64,000 bases of DNA. Origin: Microbacter margulisiae. GTDB lineage: Bacteria; Bacteroidota; Bacteroidia; Bacteroidales; Paludibacteraceae. Location of the stretch: NCBI RefSeq assembly GCF_014192515.1, contig NZ_JACHYB010000001.1, forward strand, positions 558,001-622,000, in the 5' to 3' direction. The position numbers and the translations under genes are program-made. The notes beneath the pieces were generated by a model, which was given only the letters and a program-made list of their open reading frames with translations, was not told where the DNA came from and searched no databases. This document shows, in pieces, positions 17,221-28,874 of the stretch. Every line of letters starts with the position of its first letter. The stretch's first letter is position 1.

Positions 17221-19434
17221 TTATTTTACATTTGTTGTATCAACGGAATTATCTGCGCCAGGCAGAGTCATTTTGATGGCATACTTTGCTTTACTGCTGT
17301 AGGTGTTGAGCGTATCCTGACCTACCGTTCTGACGATAAGACTCTTTTCGGGAACCTGATACGAAGTGGTCATGTAATGCAGGATAAACAGGTTGCGCCG
17401 TTGCAGGAAACGTTGAGCACCGGCCTGAATGGAATCGGGTGCATAGAGGGCATTGACCTTGTCCTGTATGGATGCGTTGACAGGCAGGTTGCTTTTTGCC
17501 TTTACCAATGTGTCAACATAGGCAACAAATCCGGCATCGTTATTGTTCACCAGCTCGATATCGCTATAATGGATCTGTTGTTGTGTGCTGTCCTTTTGTT
17601 GCGATTTCAGGTAAGCTGATTTTGTTTTGAAAAGGGCATATGCAGGCAGCATATCTTTCAGATCAACATATTGTGTCAGTGTCAGCAGCATGTCAGGTTT
17701 TTGTTTCAGCATGTTTGCCAGGTCGTTCAATTGCTGGTATTGCTGAGCGGTGAAATCAGTTTGCAGAGGTTGCATGACAATGGCTTCCATCTTATCAGGG
17801 TTCAATCCCAGCGAACCGGCCAGGAAACGCACCGGAGAGATGGCCACTTTCACCATCAGGTTGACCAGTGTCTTCAGAATGATCTTTGTATAGGAGAACT
17901 TCGGATCATGAATATTACCCTGTACAGGCACGTTAAATTCAATTTTGCCGTCTTTGTCTTTCAGGATATACAATGCCAGTTTCATCGGGATATGGTATTC
18001 CGGTTTCACTCCATGTTGTTTCTTCCCCACATTGGCATTGAATGCGTCGAGCAGGTTTGAACTGTTGAGGTTGTTTCGCCGGATGACATTTTTGCTTACA
18101 AAGTTGAAGTTCCCCGTTGTGATAGGGTAGGCGGTATATTGCACAACGTAGGGGCTGAACAACCGCAGGCTGATGTTGCGCATATTCAGCATGATATCCT
18201 GGTTGGCAAGATTGTTCATATTCCCTTTCCAGCTGAAATGCATCAAGCCGCCTTCAGGAAACCGCGCCTGCATTTTATACGTATTGGTGCCGTTCATATC
18301 ATAATTTGCAACCTGGAAGTCGATTTGCTGCACCGGCAGGGTAAACGGAACAGAGAGCGTTTGGTCTGTGTAAGTGAGTTGCGAATTGGTAATATGCAGG
18401 TCTTTTATCTTTACGGTCATGGGTTGCGATGGGGAAGTGGTGTCTTCAGCCGCCGGCGTGAGCAGGTTCGTGTAGTTAGTGGTAGTCTTCCGCATGATAA
18501 AGTTCAGGTGTACGCCGGAAGCATGCACGTAGTCGAGCAGGTAGGCAGAGCTGTTCCAGAGCAGCGAGTCGATTTTCACTTCCGCTGTTGCTGCCGAGGC
18601 AAGCTCTTCACCTGCCTTGTTGGTTATGTTGAAAGATTTCCCGCTTGCAGTACCTGTAACCACAAAATTCATCATGTGATCCATATCGCCCGTAATGTTC
18701 AGGTTGGTGTTGATGAATCCTTCCAGTTGCGCAATGTTAAGCTCTTCTTTGGCATAGGGATAGAAAATGCTGAGGGGCAGGTTGCTTATCTGAAGTCCAA
18801 GGATATACTGGTTTGTCTTCATGTTAAGGGCCAGATGGCTATCTACGGTTGCGTTTTCGCCTATCTTTAAATGGATGCCGGCATGGGTGTCTCCTTCGCC
18901 AAAACGCATTTCGGGAATGGCGACGCCAAGATCATTCATCTTAATCGTGTTGTGCAGTTGCAGGTCGGTATATACAATCTTTCCCCCTTTGATAAAAATA
19001 TTTTTCAGGATAATTGCTTTAGGGAACGAAGAAGGCGTTGTGTCGCGATGTTCATATTTGTAAAGCAGGTCGTTGAAGTTGAACGAATCTTTTTTCTGGA
19101 TGATATCAACATAAGGACGGATAACTTTTATTTGGGATAACTCAAACGTGCTACCCAGCAATTTATGTATCGTCAGCTCCATGTAAAAGGTGTCGATGGA
19201 AGCAAACACTTTCGTGCTATTGGCCTCGTACATGCGGAGCGAATCCATTTCGAGCGTACCTGTGAAAATGTTAAGGTGTAGTTTGCTCATCAGGATCTGC
19301 CGCCCGATCATTTCCTTACTGTGTTTTTCAATATAGTTTTTGACAATGGATGAAACCGACAATGCCAATACGATGAGGCAAAGCGCGATGGCAGACACAA
19401 CGATTGCCGAAATCTTAACTACCTTATGTTTCAT
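17221..19434 (-). CDS. DUF748/AsmA-like envelope protein
   Basis: A 737-residue protein with one N-terminal hydrophobic helix (about residues 7-30), then a long beta-rich region. The early NIFTGTLEMDSLRMYE block, the DNLG-like middle and the late LTLTQYVDLKDMLPAYALFKTK block resemble DUF748 proteins, distant relatives of AsmA/TamB that bridge the envelope. It is probably anchored in the inner membrane with its bulk in the periplasm. A role in lipid or outer-membrane upkeep is an inference from the family. Confidence 0.75.
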   Translation of the reverse strand: MKHKVVKISAIVVSAIALCLIVLALSVSSIVKNYIEKHSKEMIGRQILMSKLHLNIFTGTLEMDSLRMYEANSTKVFASIDTFYMELTIHKLLGSTFELSQIKVIRPYVDIIQKKDSFNFNDLLYKYEHRDTTPSSFPKAIILKNIFIKGGKIVYTDLQLHNTIKMNDLGVAIPEMRFGEGDTHAGIHLKIGENATVDSHLALNMKTNQYILGLQISNLPLSIFYPYAKEELNIAQLEGFINTNLNITGDMDHMMNFVVTGTASGKSFNITNKAGEELASAATAEVKIDSLLWNSSAYLLDYVHASGVHLNFIMRKTTTNYTNLLTPAAEDTTSPSQPMTVKIKDLHITNSQLTYTDQTLSVPFTLPVQQIDFQVANYDMNGTNTYKMQARFPEGGLMHFSWKGNMNNLANQDIMLNMRNISLRLFSPYVVQYTAYPITTGNFNFVSKNVIRRNNLNSSNLLDAFNANVGKKQHGVKPEYHIPMKLALYILKDKDGKIEFNVPVQGNIHDPKFSYTKIILKTLVNLMVKVAISPVRFLAGSLGLNPDKMEAIVMQPLQTDFTAQQYQQLNDLANMLKQKPDMLLTLTQYVDLKDMLPAYALFKTKSAYLKSQQKDSTQQQIHYSDIELVNNNDAGFVAYVDTLVKAKSNLPVNASIQDKVNALYAPDSIQAGAQRFLQRRNLFILHYMTTSYQVPEKSLIVRTVGQDTLNTYSSKAKYAIKMTLPGADNSVDTTNVK

Positions 19435-19500
19435 AAATCAGTTTTTTGGTCACGGAATTCAACAAAAATACAATACATTCTGTCAAAATAGACAGGCAGT

Positions 19501-20250
19501 TTATGCAAAAAGATCGGCACAAACGGTCTTTACATCCCTGATGCGTTGTTCTTCACATTCATACCACTGAAAATCATATACTTCTCCGGGAGCACAAAGC
19601 GAGACATGCGGAGAGGGCTGCATCGGGCTTTTCACCAGATGTTTCCCGGAAAGATGGATCTCCCGGACATTCAGTTGTTGGATGATTGAGGACACATTGG
19701 TTGCCGAGATACCTCCTCCGGGAAGAAGGATAAGGGCGTTGCCAGCATGTGCAATCAGTTGTTCCAGCATATCAGCCCCTTCGGGAACCGAAGGTTTGCC
19801 TCCTGAGGTAAGGATGCGATTGACACCGCAATCCATCAGGTCATCCAATGCGCGAAACAAGTCTGTACATTGATCGAAGGCACGGTGAAAGGTGACTGAC
19901 ATAGGCCGTGCTGCTGCTATCAGGCGCCTGACGGCTTCAGTGGCAATATTACCCTGTTCTGTCAGCACTCCGAATACAACACCATTTATCCCCAATTGTT
20001 TATAAAAAAGGATTTCGCGCTCCATCACCTGCAACTCTTCTTTATTATAGACAAAATCGCCCACACGCGGACGCACCATCACATGGACGGGGATGCTGAG
20101 GTGTTCTTTTACATAGGCTACGCTGCCGATGGATGGTGAAAGGCCTCCTTCGGCATAACCCGAACATAACTCTATACGATCTGCACCACCCCAGGCGGCT
20201 GCTATTGCTGAAAGCGGTGTAAAGGCGGCTGCCTCAATTAAAACAGACAT
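19501..20250 (-). CDS. cutC: CutC family protein
   Basis: A 249-residue TIM-barrel protein. LIEAAAFTP at the start, GGADRIELCSGYAEGGLSPS (about 20-39), VMVRPRVGDF (about 57) and SVTFHRAFDQC (about 118) are hallmark CutC blocks. It was named for copper tolerance in E. coli, but that role is disputed and the reaction is unknown. An ATG 72 bp upstream is in frame but would add a Lys/Ser-rich extension not typical of the family. It follows panE by 96 bp. Confidence 0.88.
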   Translation of the reverse strand: MSVLIEAAAFTPLSAIAAAWGGADRIELCSGYAEGGLSPSIGSVAYVKEHLSIPVHVMVRPRVGDFVYNKEELQVMEREILFYKQLGINGVVFGVLTEQGNIATEAVRRLIAAARPMSVTFHRAFDQCTDLFRALDDLMDCGVNRILTSGGKPSVPEGADMLEQLIAHAGNALILLPGGGISATNVSSIIQQLNVREIHLSGKHLVKSPMQPSPHVSLCAPGEVYDFQWYECEEQRIRDVKTVCADLFA

Positions 20251-20346
20251 GTCATTTTTGATTTGTTTGGACAAATATTGAATATATTTTGAATTTGTCG
20301 ATTTGCAAATTTTCAAAGACAATAATTACAAAGCAGATGCCGATGA

Positions 20347-21270
20347 TTATTTGTTTCTCGCTTTAAGTTCCATTGGTAATAAGCAGTTATAAACAAACGC
20401 GTTGACGGGGGTTGGTACTCCATATTTTTTTCCTAAACGAACGACTGTTCCGTTTTGATATTCTAATTCGGAAGGTTTTCCCTGCCAAATATCCCGTGCC
20501 ATGGATGAATTGGAGTGAAAAGGTAAAGAATCAGTTACAGTGATGGTTTTTTCAACAAAATCAGAAGGTAGGTTGATATGAGCACCTTTAGCAACCTGAA
20601 ATACTTCAGTCACAAGTTGTATCATTAATTCCCGCGTTTCAGGTAACGTGCGTAACTCTCCATAATTTGTTCGTGTCAAAGCAAGCAATCCACTAAGACA
20701 TATTGAAATGAATTTTTTCCAGCGATCTGCTTGAATATCTTTTGCATGGTATGCTTCAATACCAGCCTCTTCAAATAGTTGTTTCAGCAAAACTGTGGCA
20801 GACGTTTCTGTGTTATTCAGTTCTCCGAATGTAATCGTAGGATTTACGCCGATATGAGAGATTACTCCCGGAGATTCTATCATACTGATAATGCGACATA
20901 ATCCTCCCATGATATGTTTATCAGGCATCTCTTCCAATAGCTCTTCCGATGACAAAACTCCATTCTGCAAAGGCAATAGAATTGTGTTTTGATCGACAAT
21001 TCCTTTCAATTGGGGAGCTAAATCTTTTATTTGCCATGCCTTGGTGGTCAACAAAATTACGTCAGCTCCTTTTAACTCCTCCAGATTGTCAGTTGCATGA
21101 GCATTTTTTACTGTAAACTCTCCTTGAAAACTTTTGATTTGAAGTCCATTTTGTTGTATGGCGTTTAAATGAGCTCCACGTGCTATAAAGATCACATCAT
21201 GACCTGCTAATGCTAATTTACCTCCAAAATAACCACCGACGCCACCGGTGCCAATAATTCCTATTTTCAT
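20347..21270 (-). CDS. panE: 2-dehydropantoate 2-reductase
   Basis: A 307-residue NADPH enzyme that reduces ketopantoate to pantoate for coenzyme A synthesis. The nucleotide-binding motif IGTGGVGGYFGG is at residues 4-15, LPLQNGVLSS (about 95) holds the conserved Asn, and the catalytic Lys is in DRWKKFIS (about 175). Length is normal. The start at MKIGIIG is chosen over an ATG 33 bp upstream because the dinucleotide motif must be N-terminal. Confidence 0.9.
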   Translation of the reverse strand: MKIGIIGTGGVGGYFGGKLALAGHDVIFIARGAHLNAIQQNGLQIKSFQGEFTVKNAHATDNLEELKGADVILLTTKAWQIKDLAPQLKGIVDQNTILLPLQNGVLSSEELLEEMPDKHIMGGLCRIISMIESPGVISHIGVNPTITFGELNNTETSATVLLKQLFEEAGIEAYHAKDIQADRWKKFISICLSGLLALTRTNYGELRTLPETRELMIQLVTEVFQVAKGAHINLPSDFVEKTITVTDSLPFHSNSSMARDIWQGKPSELEYQNGTVVRLGKKYGVPTPVNAFVYNCLLPMELKARNK

Positions 21271-21349
21271 ATGATAAACATTTTGTTTTGAAAAGAATAT
21301 CATAACTCGTGTTCCGCCGTTATAGATAAGTAGTATTTGTGTTAATTGT

Positions 21350-21379
21350 CAAATATACGCACAATTCCTGCATTTCAAT
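21350..21379 (-). promoter_or_regulatory. Probable promoter of panE
   Basis: On the minus strand ATTG (-33) and TATATTTG (-7) are 18 bp apart, close to the Bacteroidetes consensus TTTG/TAnnTTTG. It lies 80 bp upstream of panE. Confidence 0.6.
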
Positions 21380-21546
21380 GATACGAACTAAAAAACATAA
21401 GGATTATTTGCAACGGACAATGCTATAAAAGTGATTATGTAAGATAACAAGGAATATAAGTACACTGTACTAATAAAAGCTTTTGTCCTGTTCTAAACAG
21501 AAACAGTCAGCTCGCGCATACAACTTTTCAAGAAGAATAGTACAAA

Positions 21547-22869
21547 TTACTCTTCCAGATTGTCTAACGGATTTTCCATTATGCCTTGTTGAATATAAAT
21601 AGGATGAATTTGAGTTTTTAGATTGGGAAGATTCTTTATAAATACAATTGCGCCCAGAATGCATGAAATGCCACCAATCACTAACGTGTGGGGAGCTCCG
21701 ATCCATTGTGCCAATGATCCAAAAATTAAACTACCAAAAGGAGCTGTTCCCATCAGAGCCATGGAGTAAAAACTCATGACACGTCCTCGTTTGTCGTCAT
21801 CCACAATGGTTTGAATGATGGTATTGCTGGAAGCCATTTGCATCATCATCCCCAATCCTGCAAATATCAAGAAGAAAAGGGATAAGGGAAGATAGCGGGA
21901 GAAGGAGAAAGCAATGAGTCCGGCACCAAACAAAACACATGCGAATGGAATCAATTTTTCCAGTCCCAATACGTTCTTTCGTGATGCCAGATAAATAGCG
22001 CCCATAAGCGCCCCTAATCCTGTTGCTCCCATTAAAAACCCAAAGGTATGTGATCCTCCATGTAGAATTTCTTTAGCGAAGACAGGCATAAGTACTGCAT
22101 ACGGCATTCCCATGAGGCTCATTAAGGCAAGCAACAAAATAACAGCTTTGATTGGCGCAAACCCGAACGTATATTTAATTCCTTCTTTGAATGAAGACAA
22201 AAATTGGCTTTGTTTCGGTTTCAGAGTTTGCTGTTCAATTCGCATGCGGAGCAACGAAATAATTACAAGTAAAAAGCTTAATCCATTAATTGCAAAACAT
22301 GCACTTTCCCCTGTTGAAGCCAGAATGATACCGGCAATTGAAGGCCCGATTAATCTGGCCACATTGACCATGGTAGAGTTTAAGGCAATGGCGTTTCCCA
22401 GATTTTCCTTTTTACCCACCATTTCTATCAGGAACGATTGACGGGCTGGATTGTCAAGCGCAGTGATACAGCCAAGAATGATACTTAAAATAATAAGCAT
22501 CCAGATTTGAACGATGCCCAGAACTATTAATAGCGCAATAGCAAACGCTTGTAACATTGCCAATGCCTGTGTATAGAGCAATAAATTTCGTTTATTCCAA
22601 CGATCTGTAATCACGCCTGCAAACGGGCCTAACAAAAATACCGGAATTTGACCCGTAAATCCGATTAATCCTAGTAAAAATACGGAGTGAGTTAAATCGT
22701 AAACCAGCCATGGCATAGCGATACGCTGAATCCAGGTACCTATCAGTGAAATGCTTTGACCTGTTACAAAAAGCCTGAAGTTGCGGCTTTCGAGTGAACG
22801 GAACATTCCTTTATAGCCTTTCGGAGCTGAATTGGCGATGGGCCTGGGTTTAGATCTGTTTTGTGTCAT
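21547..22869 (-). CDS. MFS transporter (DHA3/EntS-like exporter)
   Basis: A 440-residue inner-membrane protein with about twelve hydrophobic helices. The opening FRSLESRNFRLFVTGQSISLIG, GPFAGVITDRWNKR (motif A between helices 2 and 3) and DNPARQSFLIEMV fit the MFS_3 subgroup that includes the enterobactin exporter EntS and macrolide pumps. The substrate cannot be named. It is probably transcribed alone; gyrB upstream is closed by a hairpin terminator. Confidence 0.85.
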   Translation of the reverse strand: MTQNRSKPRPIANSAPKGYKGMFRSLESRNFRLFVTGQSISLIGTWIQRIAMPWLVYDLTHSVFLLGLIGFTGQIPVFLLGPFAGVITDRWNKRNLLLYTQALAMLQAFAIALLIVLGIVQIWMLIILSIILGCITALDNPARQSFLIEMVGKKENLGNAIALNSTMVNVARLIGPSIAGIILASTGESACFAINGLSFLLVIISLLRMRIEQQTLKPKQSQFLSSFKEGIKYTFGFAPIKAVILLLALMSLMGMPYAVLMPVFAKEILHGGSHTFGFLMGATGLGALMGAIYLASRKNVLGLEKLIPFACVLFGAGLIAFSFSRYLPLSLFFLIFAGLGMMMQMASSNTIIQTIVDDDKRGRVMSFYSMALMGTAPFGSLIFGSLAQWIGAPHTLVIGGISCILGAIVFIKNLPNLKTQIHPIYIQQGIMENPLDNLEE

Positions 22870-22892
22870 ATAATATCATGGGTTGACAATAT

Positions 22893-22931
22893 AAAGAGGC
22901 CAGTATCAATATATATTGATATGGCCTCTTT
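22893..22931 (-). terminator. Intrinsic terminator of gyrB
   Basis: AAAGAGGCCA and TGGCCTCTTT form a 10-bp stem 73 bp past the gyrB stop. The loop itself contains an inner TATCAATA/TATTGATA palindrome. On the minus strand it runs into a T-rich tail. Confidence 0.75.
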
Positions 22932-23004
22932 CCGTTTGAAGTAGTAAAAGCTACGAAGTTAAGATGATGATTTTTTTAATGAACATAACTGTTACCCGTT
23001 TTCA

Positions 23005-25008
<2,004 letters not shown>

Positions 25009-25020
25009 CTAAAAAGCCAA

Positions 25021-25052
25021 CAAAATTACTGATTTTATTCCGGTTCAGCAAT
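25021..25052 (-). promoter_or_regulatory. Probable gyrB promoter
   Basis: On the minus strand ATTG and TAATTTTG are separated by 20 bp, fitting the TTTG/TAnnTTTG consensus. The -7 box lies 30 bp from the ATG. Confidence 0.6.
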
Positions 25053-25163
25053 AATCTACAGACAAAATTGAGCGGAAATTAATGGTTGAAGAATCGTTTT
25101 CCTGCCATTAATTTATAATATCCGTACCCTTTGAGGGGTTCATATTACGATTAATGAATAAAT

Positions 25164-25589
25164 CTATGGATTATTTTGTGCTTTAAAAGCAAGTGCATAT
25201 AGTTTCATCTGCTTTACCATGGCGAGTAGTCCGTTGGCACGGGTAGGTGATAAATGTTCTTTAAGTCCTATTTTATCAATAAAATACAGGTCAGCATTTA
25301 ATATTTCATCCGGAGTGTGGTTGGAAAGCACATCAATCAGGAGTGAAACAATACCTTTTACGATTACAGCATCGCTTTCACCTGCAAAGTGTATAATGCC
25401 ATCTTGGTATTTGGCATCCAGCCAAACCCTGCTTTGGCATCCTTCTATAAGATTCTGATTTACTTTATTTTTTGGATCGATGGGAGATAAACCATTACCA
25501 AGTTCAATGATGTAGGCATATTTATCCATCCAGTCGGAATATTCTTCAAAGATTTCAATTATCTGATCCTGTTTTTCGTTAATCGTCAT
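25164..25589 (-). CDS. sufE: SufE-like sulfur acceptor
   Basis: A 141-residue protein that accepts persulfide sulfur from SufS and passes it to the SufBCD scaffold in iron-sulfur cluster assembly. The active Cys lies in IEGCQSRVWL (about residue 50) and the LSPTRANGLLAMV helix at the C terminus is typical. The start is at MTINEKQD; the frame stays open upstream but overlaps sufS. It begins 19 bp after the sufS stop, so the two form an operon. sufBCD are not in the window. Confidence 0.92.
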   Translation of the reverse strand: MTINEKQDQIIEIFEEYSDWMDKYAYIIELGNGLSPIDPKNKVNQNLIEGCQSRVWLDAKYQDGIIHFAGESDAVIVKGIVSLLIDVLSNHTPDEILNADLYFIDKIGLKEHLSPTRANGLLAMVKQMKLYALAFKAQNNP

Positions 25590-25608
25590 GTTTATAGAGT
25601 TTTTATTG

Positions 25609-26832
25609 TTAAAACATTTTGGTAATACGTTCAATGGCAGCAATGAACGCGTCAATTTCGTCGTGTGTGTTGTAAAATGCAAATGAAGCTCTTGCTGTCC
25701 CATCAATTTGCAGGGCGGTCATCAAAGGCATTGCACAGTGATGGCCTGTGCGGACAGCTATCCCGAGCTTATCCAGCAATGTTCCCATGTCAAAAGGATG
25801 AATGTTGTTGACAAGAAATGAGATAACACTGCTTTTTTGAGGAGCATTGCCAAAAATCTGCATTCCTTCGATTTTCAACATCTTTTCAGTTGCATCTTCT
25901 AGCAAACTCTTCTCATATGCGGCAATATTATCCATGCCAAAGCTTTGAAGATAATTGAGTGCAGTAGCCAAAGCAACCGATCCTACATAATCAGGTGTGC
26001 CGGCTTCAAATTTGAACGGAAGGTCTGCAAAAATGGTTTTGTCGAAACTGACATGGGCTATCATTTCTCCTCCACCATGATAAGGGGGCAGCATCTCCAG
26101 CCAGTTTTCCTTGCCGTATAATACTCCAATACCATTAGGCCCATATACTTTATGCCCTGAAAACACATAGAAATCAACATCCAGTTGTTGTACGTCGACT
26201 GCAAGATGTGACACAGCCTGTGCACCGTCTATCAATACTGGGATATTACGGGCATGTGCTTTTTCAATAATTTCTTTGATAGGATTAATAGTTCCCAGTA
26301 CATTCGATACGTGTGTAACAGAAATTAATTTTGTTTTTTCAGAGAATAATGATTCGAAAGCAGGTATATCCAATTCACCTGTTTCGGTCAGGGGAATAAT
26401 TTTCAGCTTAATGCCTTTCCTGTCACGTAGCATTTGCCAGGGAACAATGTTGGCATGATGTTCCATGGTGCTGATGATGATCTCATCATTTTCGTTACAA
26501 AATGTTTCCCCATAAGAGGTTGCTAATAAATTTATAGCTTCTGTCGTGCCGCGGGTGAAAATTATCTCATTTGACGATGTGGCATGAATGAAATCCCTGA
26601 CGGTTGCACGGGCAGCTTCATGAGCTTCTGTAGCCCGTTGACTCAAATAATGAACTCCCCGGTGAATATTAGAGTTCTGATTGTAATAAACATTTTCGAT
26701 TGCTTCTACCACACAGCGTGGTTTCTGAGTTGTGGCAGCGTTATCCAGATAAATAAGCGGTCGGTTGTAAACGGTTCGTGACAGAATTGGAAAGTCATTA
26801 CGAATGGCTTTGATATCAAGTGGATTTGTCAT
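25609..26832 (-). CDS. sufS: SufS-type cysteine desulfurase
   Basis: A 407-residue PLP enzyme that takes sulfur from cysteine for iron-sulfur clusters. YLDNAATTQKP (about 29-39), the PLP Lys in FSGHKVYGPNGIGVLYG (about 225) and the catalytic Cys in RTGHHCAMP (about 363) are all present; the short loop around that Cys marks it as group II (SufS). Start chosen at MTNPLDI; the upstream in-frame ATG adds a His-rich extension. sufE follows directly. Confidence 0.94.
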   Translation of the reverse strand: MTNPLDIKAIRNDFPILSRTVYNRPLIYLDNAATTQKPRCVVEAIENVYYNQNSNIHRGVHYLSQRATEAHEAARATVRDFIHATSSNEIIFTRGTTEAINLLATSYGETFCNENDEIIISTMEHHANIVPWQMLRDRKGIKLKIIPLTETGELDIPAFESLFSEKTKLISVTHVSNVLGTINPIKEIIEKAHARNIPVLIDGAQAVSHLAVDVQQLDVDFYVFSGHKVYGPNGIGVLYGKENWLEMLPPYHGGGEMIAHVSFDKTIFADLPFKFEAGTPDYVGSVALATALNYLQSFGMDNIAAYEKSLLEDATEKMLKIEGMQIFGNAPQKSSVISFLVNNIHPFDMGTLLDKLGIAVRTGHHCAMPLMTALQIDGTARASFAFYNTHDEIDAFIAAIERITKMF

Positions 26833-26853
26833 TTTATGAGAATTTTTATGATG

Positions 26854-26861
26854 CAAAGGTA
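26854..26861 (-). promoter_or_regulatory. Probable -7 box of sufSE
   Basis: On the minus strand TACCTTTG fits TAnnTTTG, 21 bp upstream of the sufS ATG. A well-spaced TTTG -33 box is not seen. Confidence 0.5.
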
Positions 26862-27057
26862 ACAACAAATCACAAAAACAGGATTTTTGTACTCATTGGG
26901 GTATGCTACAGTTTTTTATTCTTTATGATATATGGTTGACAGTGTGATTATTTTGCAATATACTGATAATAGGCTGTATGAATATACTAACCTGTATGTC
27001 TGGATTTACATTGAAATTATATCAAAAAACAATAAAGCATGTTCAACTGTGGCTTAT

Positions 27058-27252
27058 TCATCTTATATTTGTGACGTCAAATATGATTAAAGCCTTGTGT
27101 TGGGTACTCGCAATACCATAACGAGCGAGGTTATATTCAAAAGGCGTTAAGCCAAGGGTCAGAGCATTAAAGTTGCAGCAACTTACTACTGACTTGTTGA
27201 TGTAAAATACAGACATGGCGAGGGATATAAGTTCAGTAATGAAGTTTATCAC
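27058..27252 (-). CDS. Unrecognised 64-residue frame overlapping the end of miaA
   Basis: A GTG-started frame whose first four bases (GTGA) overlap the miaA stop, the arrangement of translationally coupled genes. The peptide is mildly hydrophobic at its N terminus with two adjacent Cys and ends in a LIIFDVTNIR strand. I do not recognise a family. It could equally be chance; without it the gap from 26833 to 27248 would be 416 bp with only the sufS -7 box in it. Confidence 0.25.
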   Translation of the reverse strand: MINFITELISLAMSVFYINKSVVSCCNFNALTLGLTPFEYNLARYGIASTQHKALIIFDVTNIR

Positions 27253-28178
27253 TCGCCTGTTTGTTTTATGTCCCCGATATTTCCATTGAAGCTATTGATG
27301 TAGTTGATGATTGCCAGTGCATCGTCAGGATGAAACCACCGGACCGAAGCATCGCGATTAAACCATGAAAGTTGTTTTTTTGCATAATTGCGCGAATGTT
27401 GCTTGATCTTATCTATGGCTTCTGTATAGGTATAATGACCATCAAAATAGTCGAAAAATTCTTTATATCCAACTGTGTTCAGTGGATTTCGTTGCTTGTA
27501 GGGGTAGAGAGAGCGCACTTCTGTTTCAAGTCCCTGAGATATCATTTCGTCAACACGTTTGTTGATACGCTCATAAAGTTCTTCGCGAGGCCTGTTCAAT
27601 CCTATTTTGATGATCTGAAAAGGACGTGTTTTGTTTGTTTGAGTTCTTAAGGCAGAATAAGGTTGATTGGTCATGATGCAGATTTCAAGTGCATGCATAA
27701 TTCGCTGGGAATTTTTTAGATCCACCTGATTATAATATGTGACATCCAGTTTTTTGAGCAACGAACGTATTCCTTCTACTCCATTTTCGAGATAGATTTG
27801 TTTTATATATTGGCGGATTTCCGGATCAATTGTTGGTAAATCATCAATACCATGACAGACCGCTTCGATATAAAGCATGGATCCGCCTACCAGCATTGCA
27901 TAATTGCTGTTTGCAAATAAATCCGGTAATATGTTGATCACATCTATTTCATATTGACCTGCGTTGTAATTATCAAGAATGGAATGCGTATTAATAAAAT
28001 AGTGTGAGGCTCGAAGGAGTTGTTCCGGCGTTGGTTTTGCTGTACCAATGTTTAATTCACGGTAGAACTGTCGCGAGTCAGATGAAAGAATCGGCGCATT
28101 ATAATACTTTGCCAGATGTAGGCTTAATTCCGTTTTTCCGATGCCGGTGGGGCCAAGTAATACGAGTAAAGTATGCAT
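27249..28178 (-). CDS. miaA: tRNA dimethylallyltransferase
   Basis: A 309-residue enzyme that adds a dimethylallyl group to A37 of tRNAs reading UNN codons. The P-loop GPTGIGKT lies at residues 9-16, SSDSRQFYRELNIGTAKP (about 32-49) holds the catalytic Asp, and YNAGQYE follows. NTVGYKEFFDYFDG (about 240) is typical of the C-terminal part. The start at MHTLLVLLG is chosen because the P-loop must be near the N terminus; ATG-like codons upstream would add a hydrophobic stretch. Confidence 0.95.
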   Translation of the reverse strand: MHTLLVLLGPTGIGKTELSLHLAKYYNAPILSSDSRQFYRELNIGTAKPTPEQLLRASHYFINTHSILDNYNAGQYEIDVINILPDLFANSNYAMLVGGSMLYIEAVCHGIDDLPTIDPEIRQYIKQIYLENGVEGIRSLLKKLDVTYYNQVDLKNSQRIMHALEICIMTNQPYSALRTQTNKTRPFQIIKIGLNRPREELYERINKRVDEMISQGLETEVRSLYPYKQRNPLNTVGYKEFFDYFDGHYTYTEAIDKIKQHSRNYAKKQLSWFNRDASVRWFHPDDALAIINYINSFNGNIGDIKQTGE

Positions 28179-28229
28179 TAATAAAGAGATTATAGACAAC
28201 CGGAGAGTCGGTCTTTACTGATTTCAATA

Positions 28230-28257
28230 CAAAAGTAGATTCCTATACCCAATCAAA
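28230..28257 (-). promoter_or_regulatory. Probable miaA promoter
   Basis: On the minus strand TTTG and TACTTTTG are 16 bp apart, near the TTTG/TAnnTTTG consensus. The -7 box is 51 bp from the miaA ATG. Confidence 0.5.
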
Positions 28258-28412
28258 CGAACGAAGAAAGTTGTATAAAGAAAGTTTAACATTAGGTGAT
28301 TAAACTTATTTATGCATGAAATGTCTTATTACTAAATGTGATTTGACTAATCATAGGTTTAAGAGATAGTTGTAAGTAGTTTTCGTTTTATTTAATTCTA
28401 AATTGTTTGAGT

Positions 28413-28787
28413 ATGAAAACAAAAAGATTTTTGACTTTTATGGTGTTGTTTGCTGCTTTGAGCATGGGAGCTGCTTTTGCCCAGGGATTTAATTCACAGT
28501 TAACGCCCGAACAAAGAGCTAAACAGATGACAGAAAGGATGAAAAAGCAGTTAAACCTTACAGATGATCAGGTGGCAAAAATAGATTCTGTGAATCTTAA
28601 GTTTGCACAGGACATGATGAAGGCGCGTGAATCAGGTGATATGCGTTCTGCTATGCGTACATGCATTGAAGAACAAAATACTGCTTTGAAAGCCATTCTG
28701 ACGCCGGATCAAATGAAGACATGGGAAGATGCAAGAAAAGCTATGATGGAAAGAATGCATCAGATGAGAGATCAGGGGAATAACTGA
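28413..28787 (+). CDS. Small periplasmic Spy/CpxP-like protein
   Basis: A 124-residue protein. Residues 1-23 form a signal peptide ending AFA-Q. The mature part is helical with two copies of an LTPEQ/LTDDQ-type motif (LTPEQRAKQM about 30, LNLTDDQVAK about 49) and a third AILTPDQMKTWE (about 95), as in Spy/CpxP-like periplasmic proteins, which act as chaperones or stress sensors in E. coli. It has its own terminator. A direct partner is not evident. Confidence 0.7.
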   Translation: MKTKRFLTFMVLFAALSMGAAFAQGFNSQLTPEQRAKQMTERMKKQLNLTDDQVAKIDSVNLKFAQDMMKARESGDMRSAMRTCIEEQNTALKAILTPDQMKTWEDARKAMMERMHQMRDQGNN

Positions 28788-28808
28788 TGCTGCAAAATTT
28801 AAATAAAT

Positions 28809-28845
28809 AAAAAGCCGTTTCCATCATTTAGAAGCGGCTTTTTTG
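28809..28845 (+). terminator. Intrinsic terminator of the Spy-like gene
   Basis: AAAAAGCCG and CGGCTTTTTT pair across a 17-nt loop, with a T run, about 20 bp past the stop. Confidence 0.75.
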
Positions 28846-28874
28846 TATCTACAATTAAAACTTTGGAAAAGACA

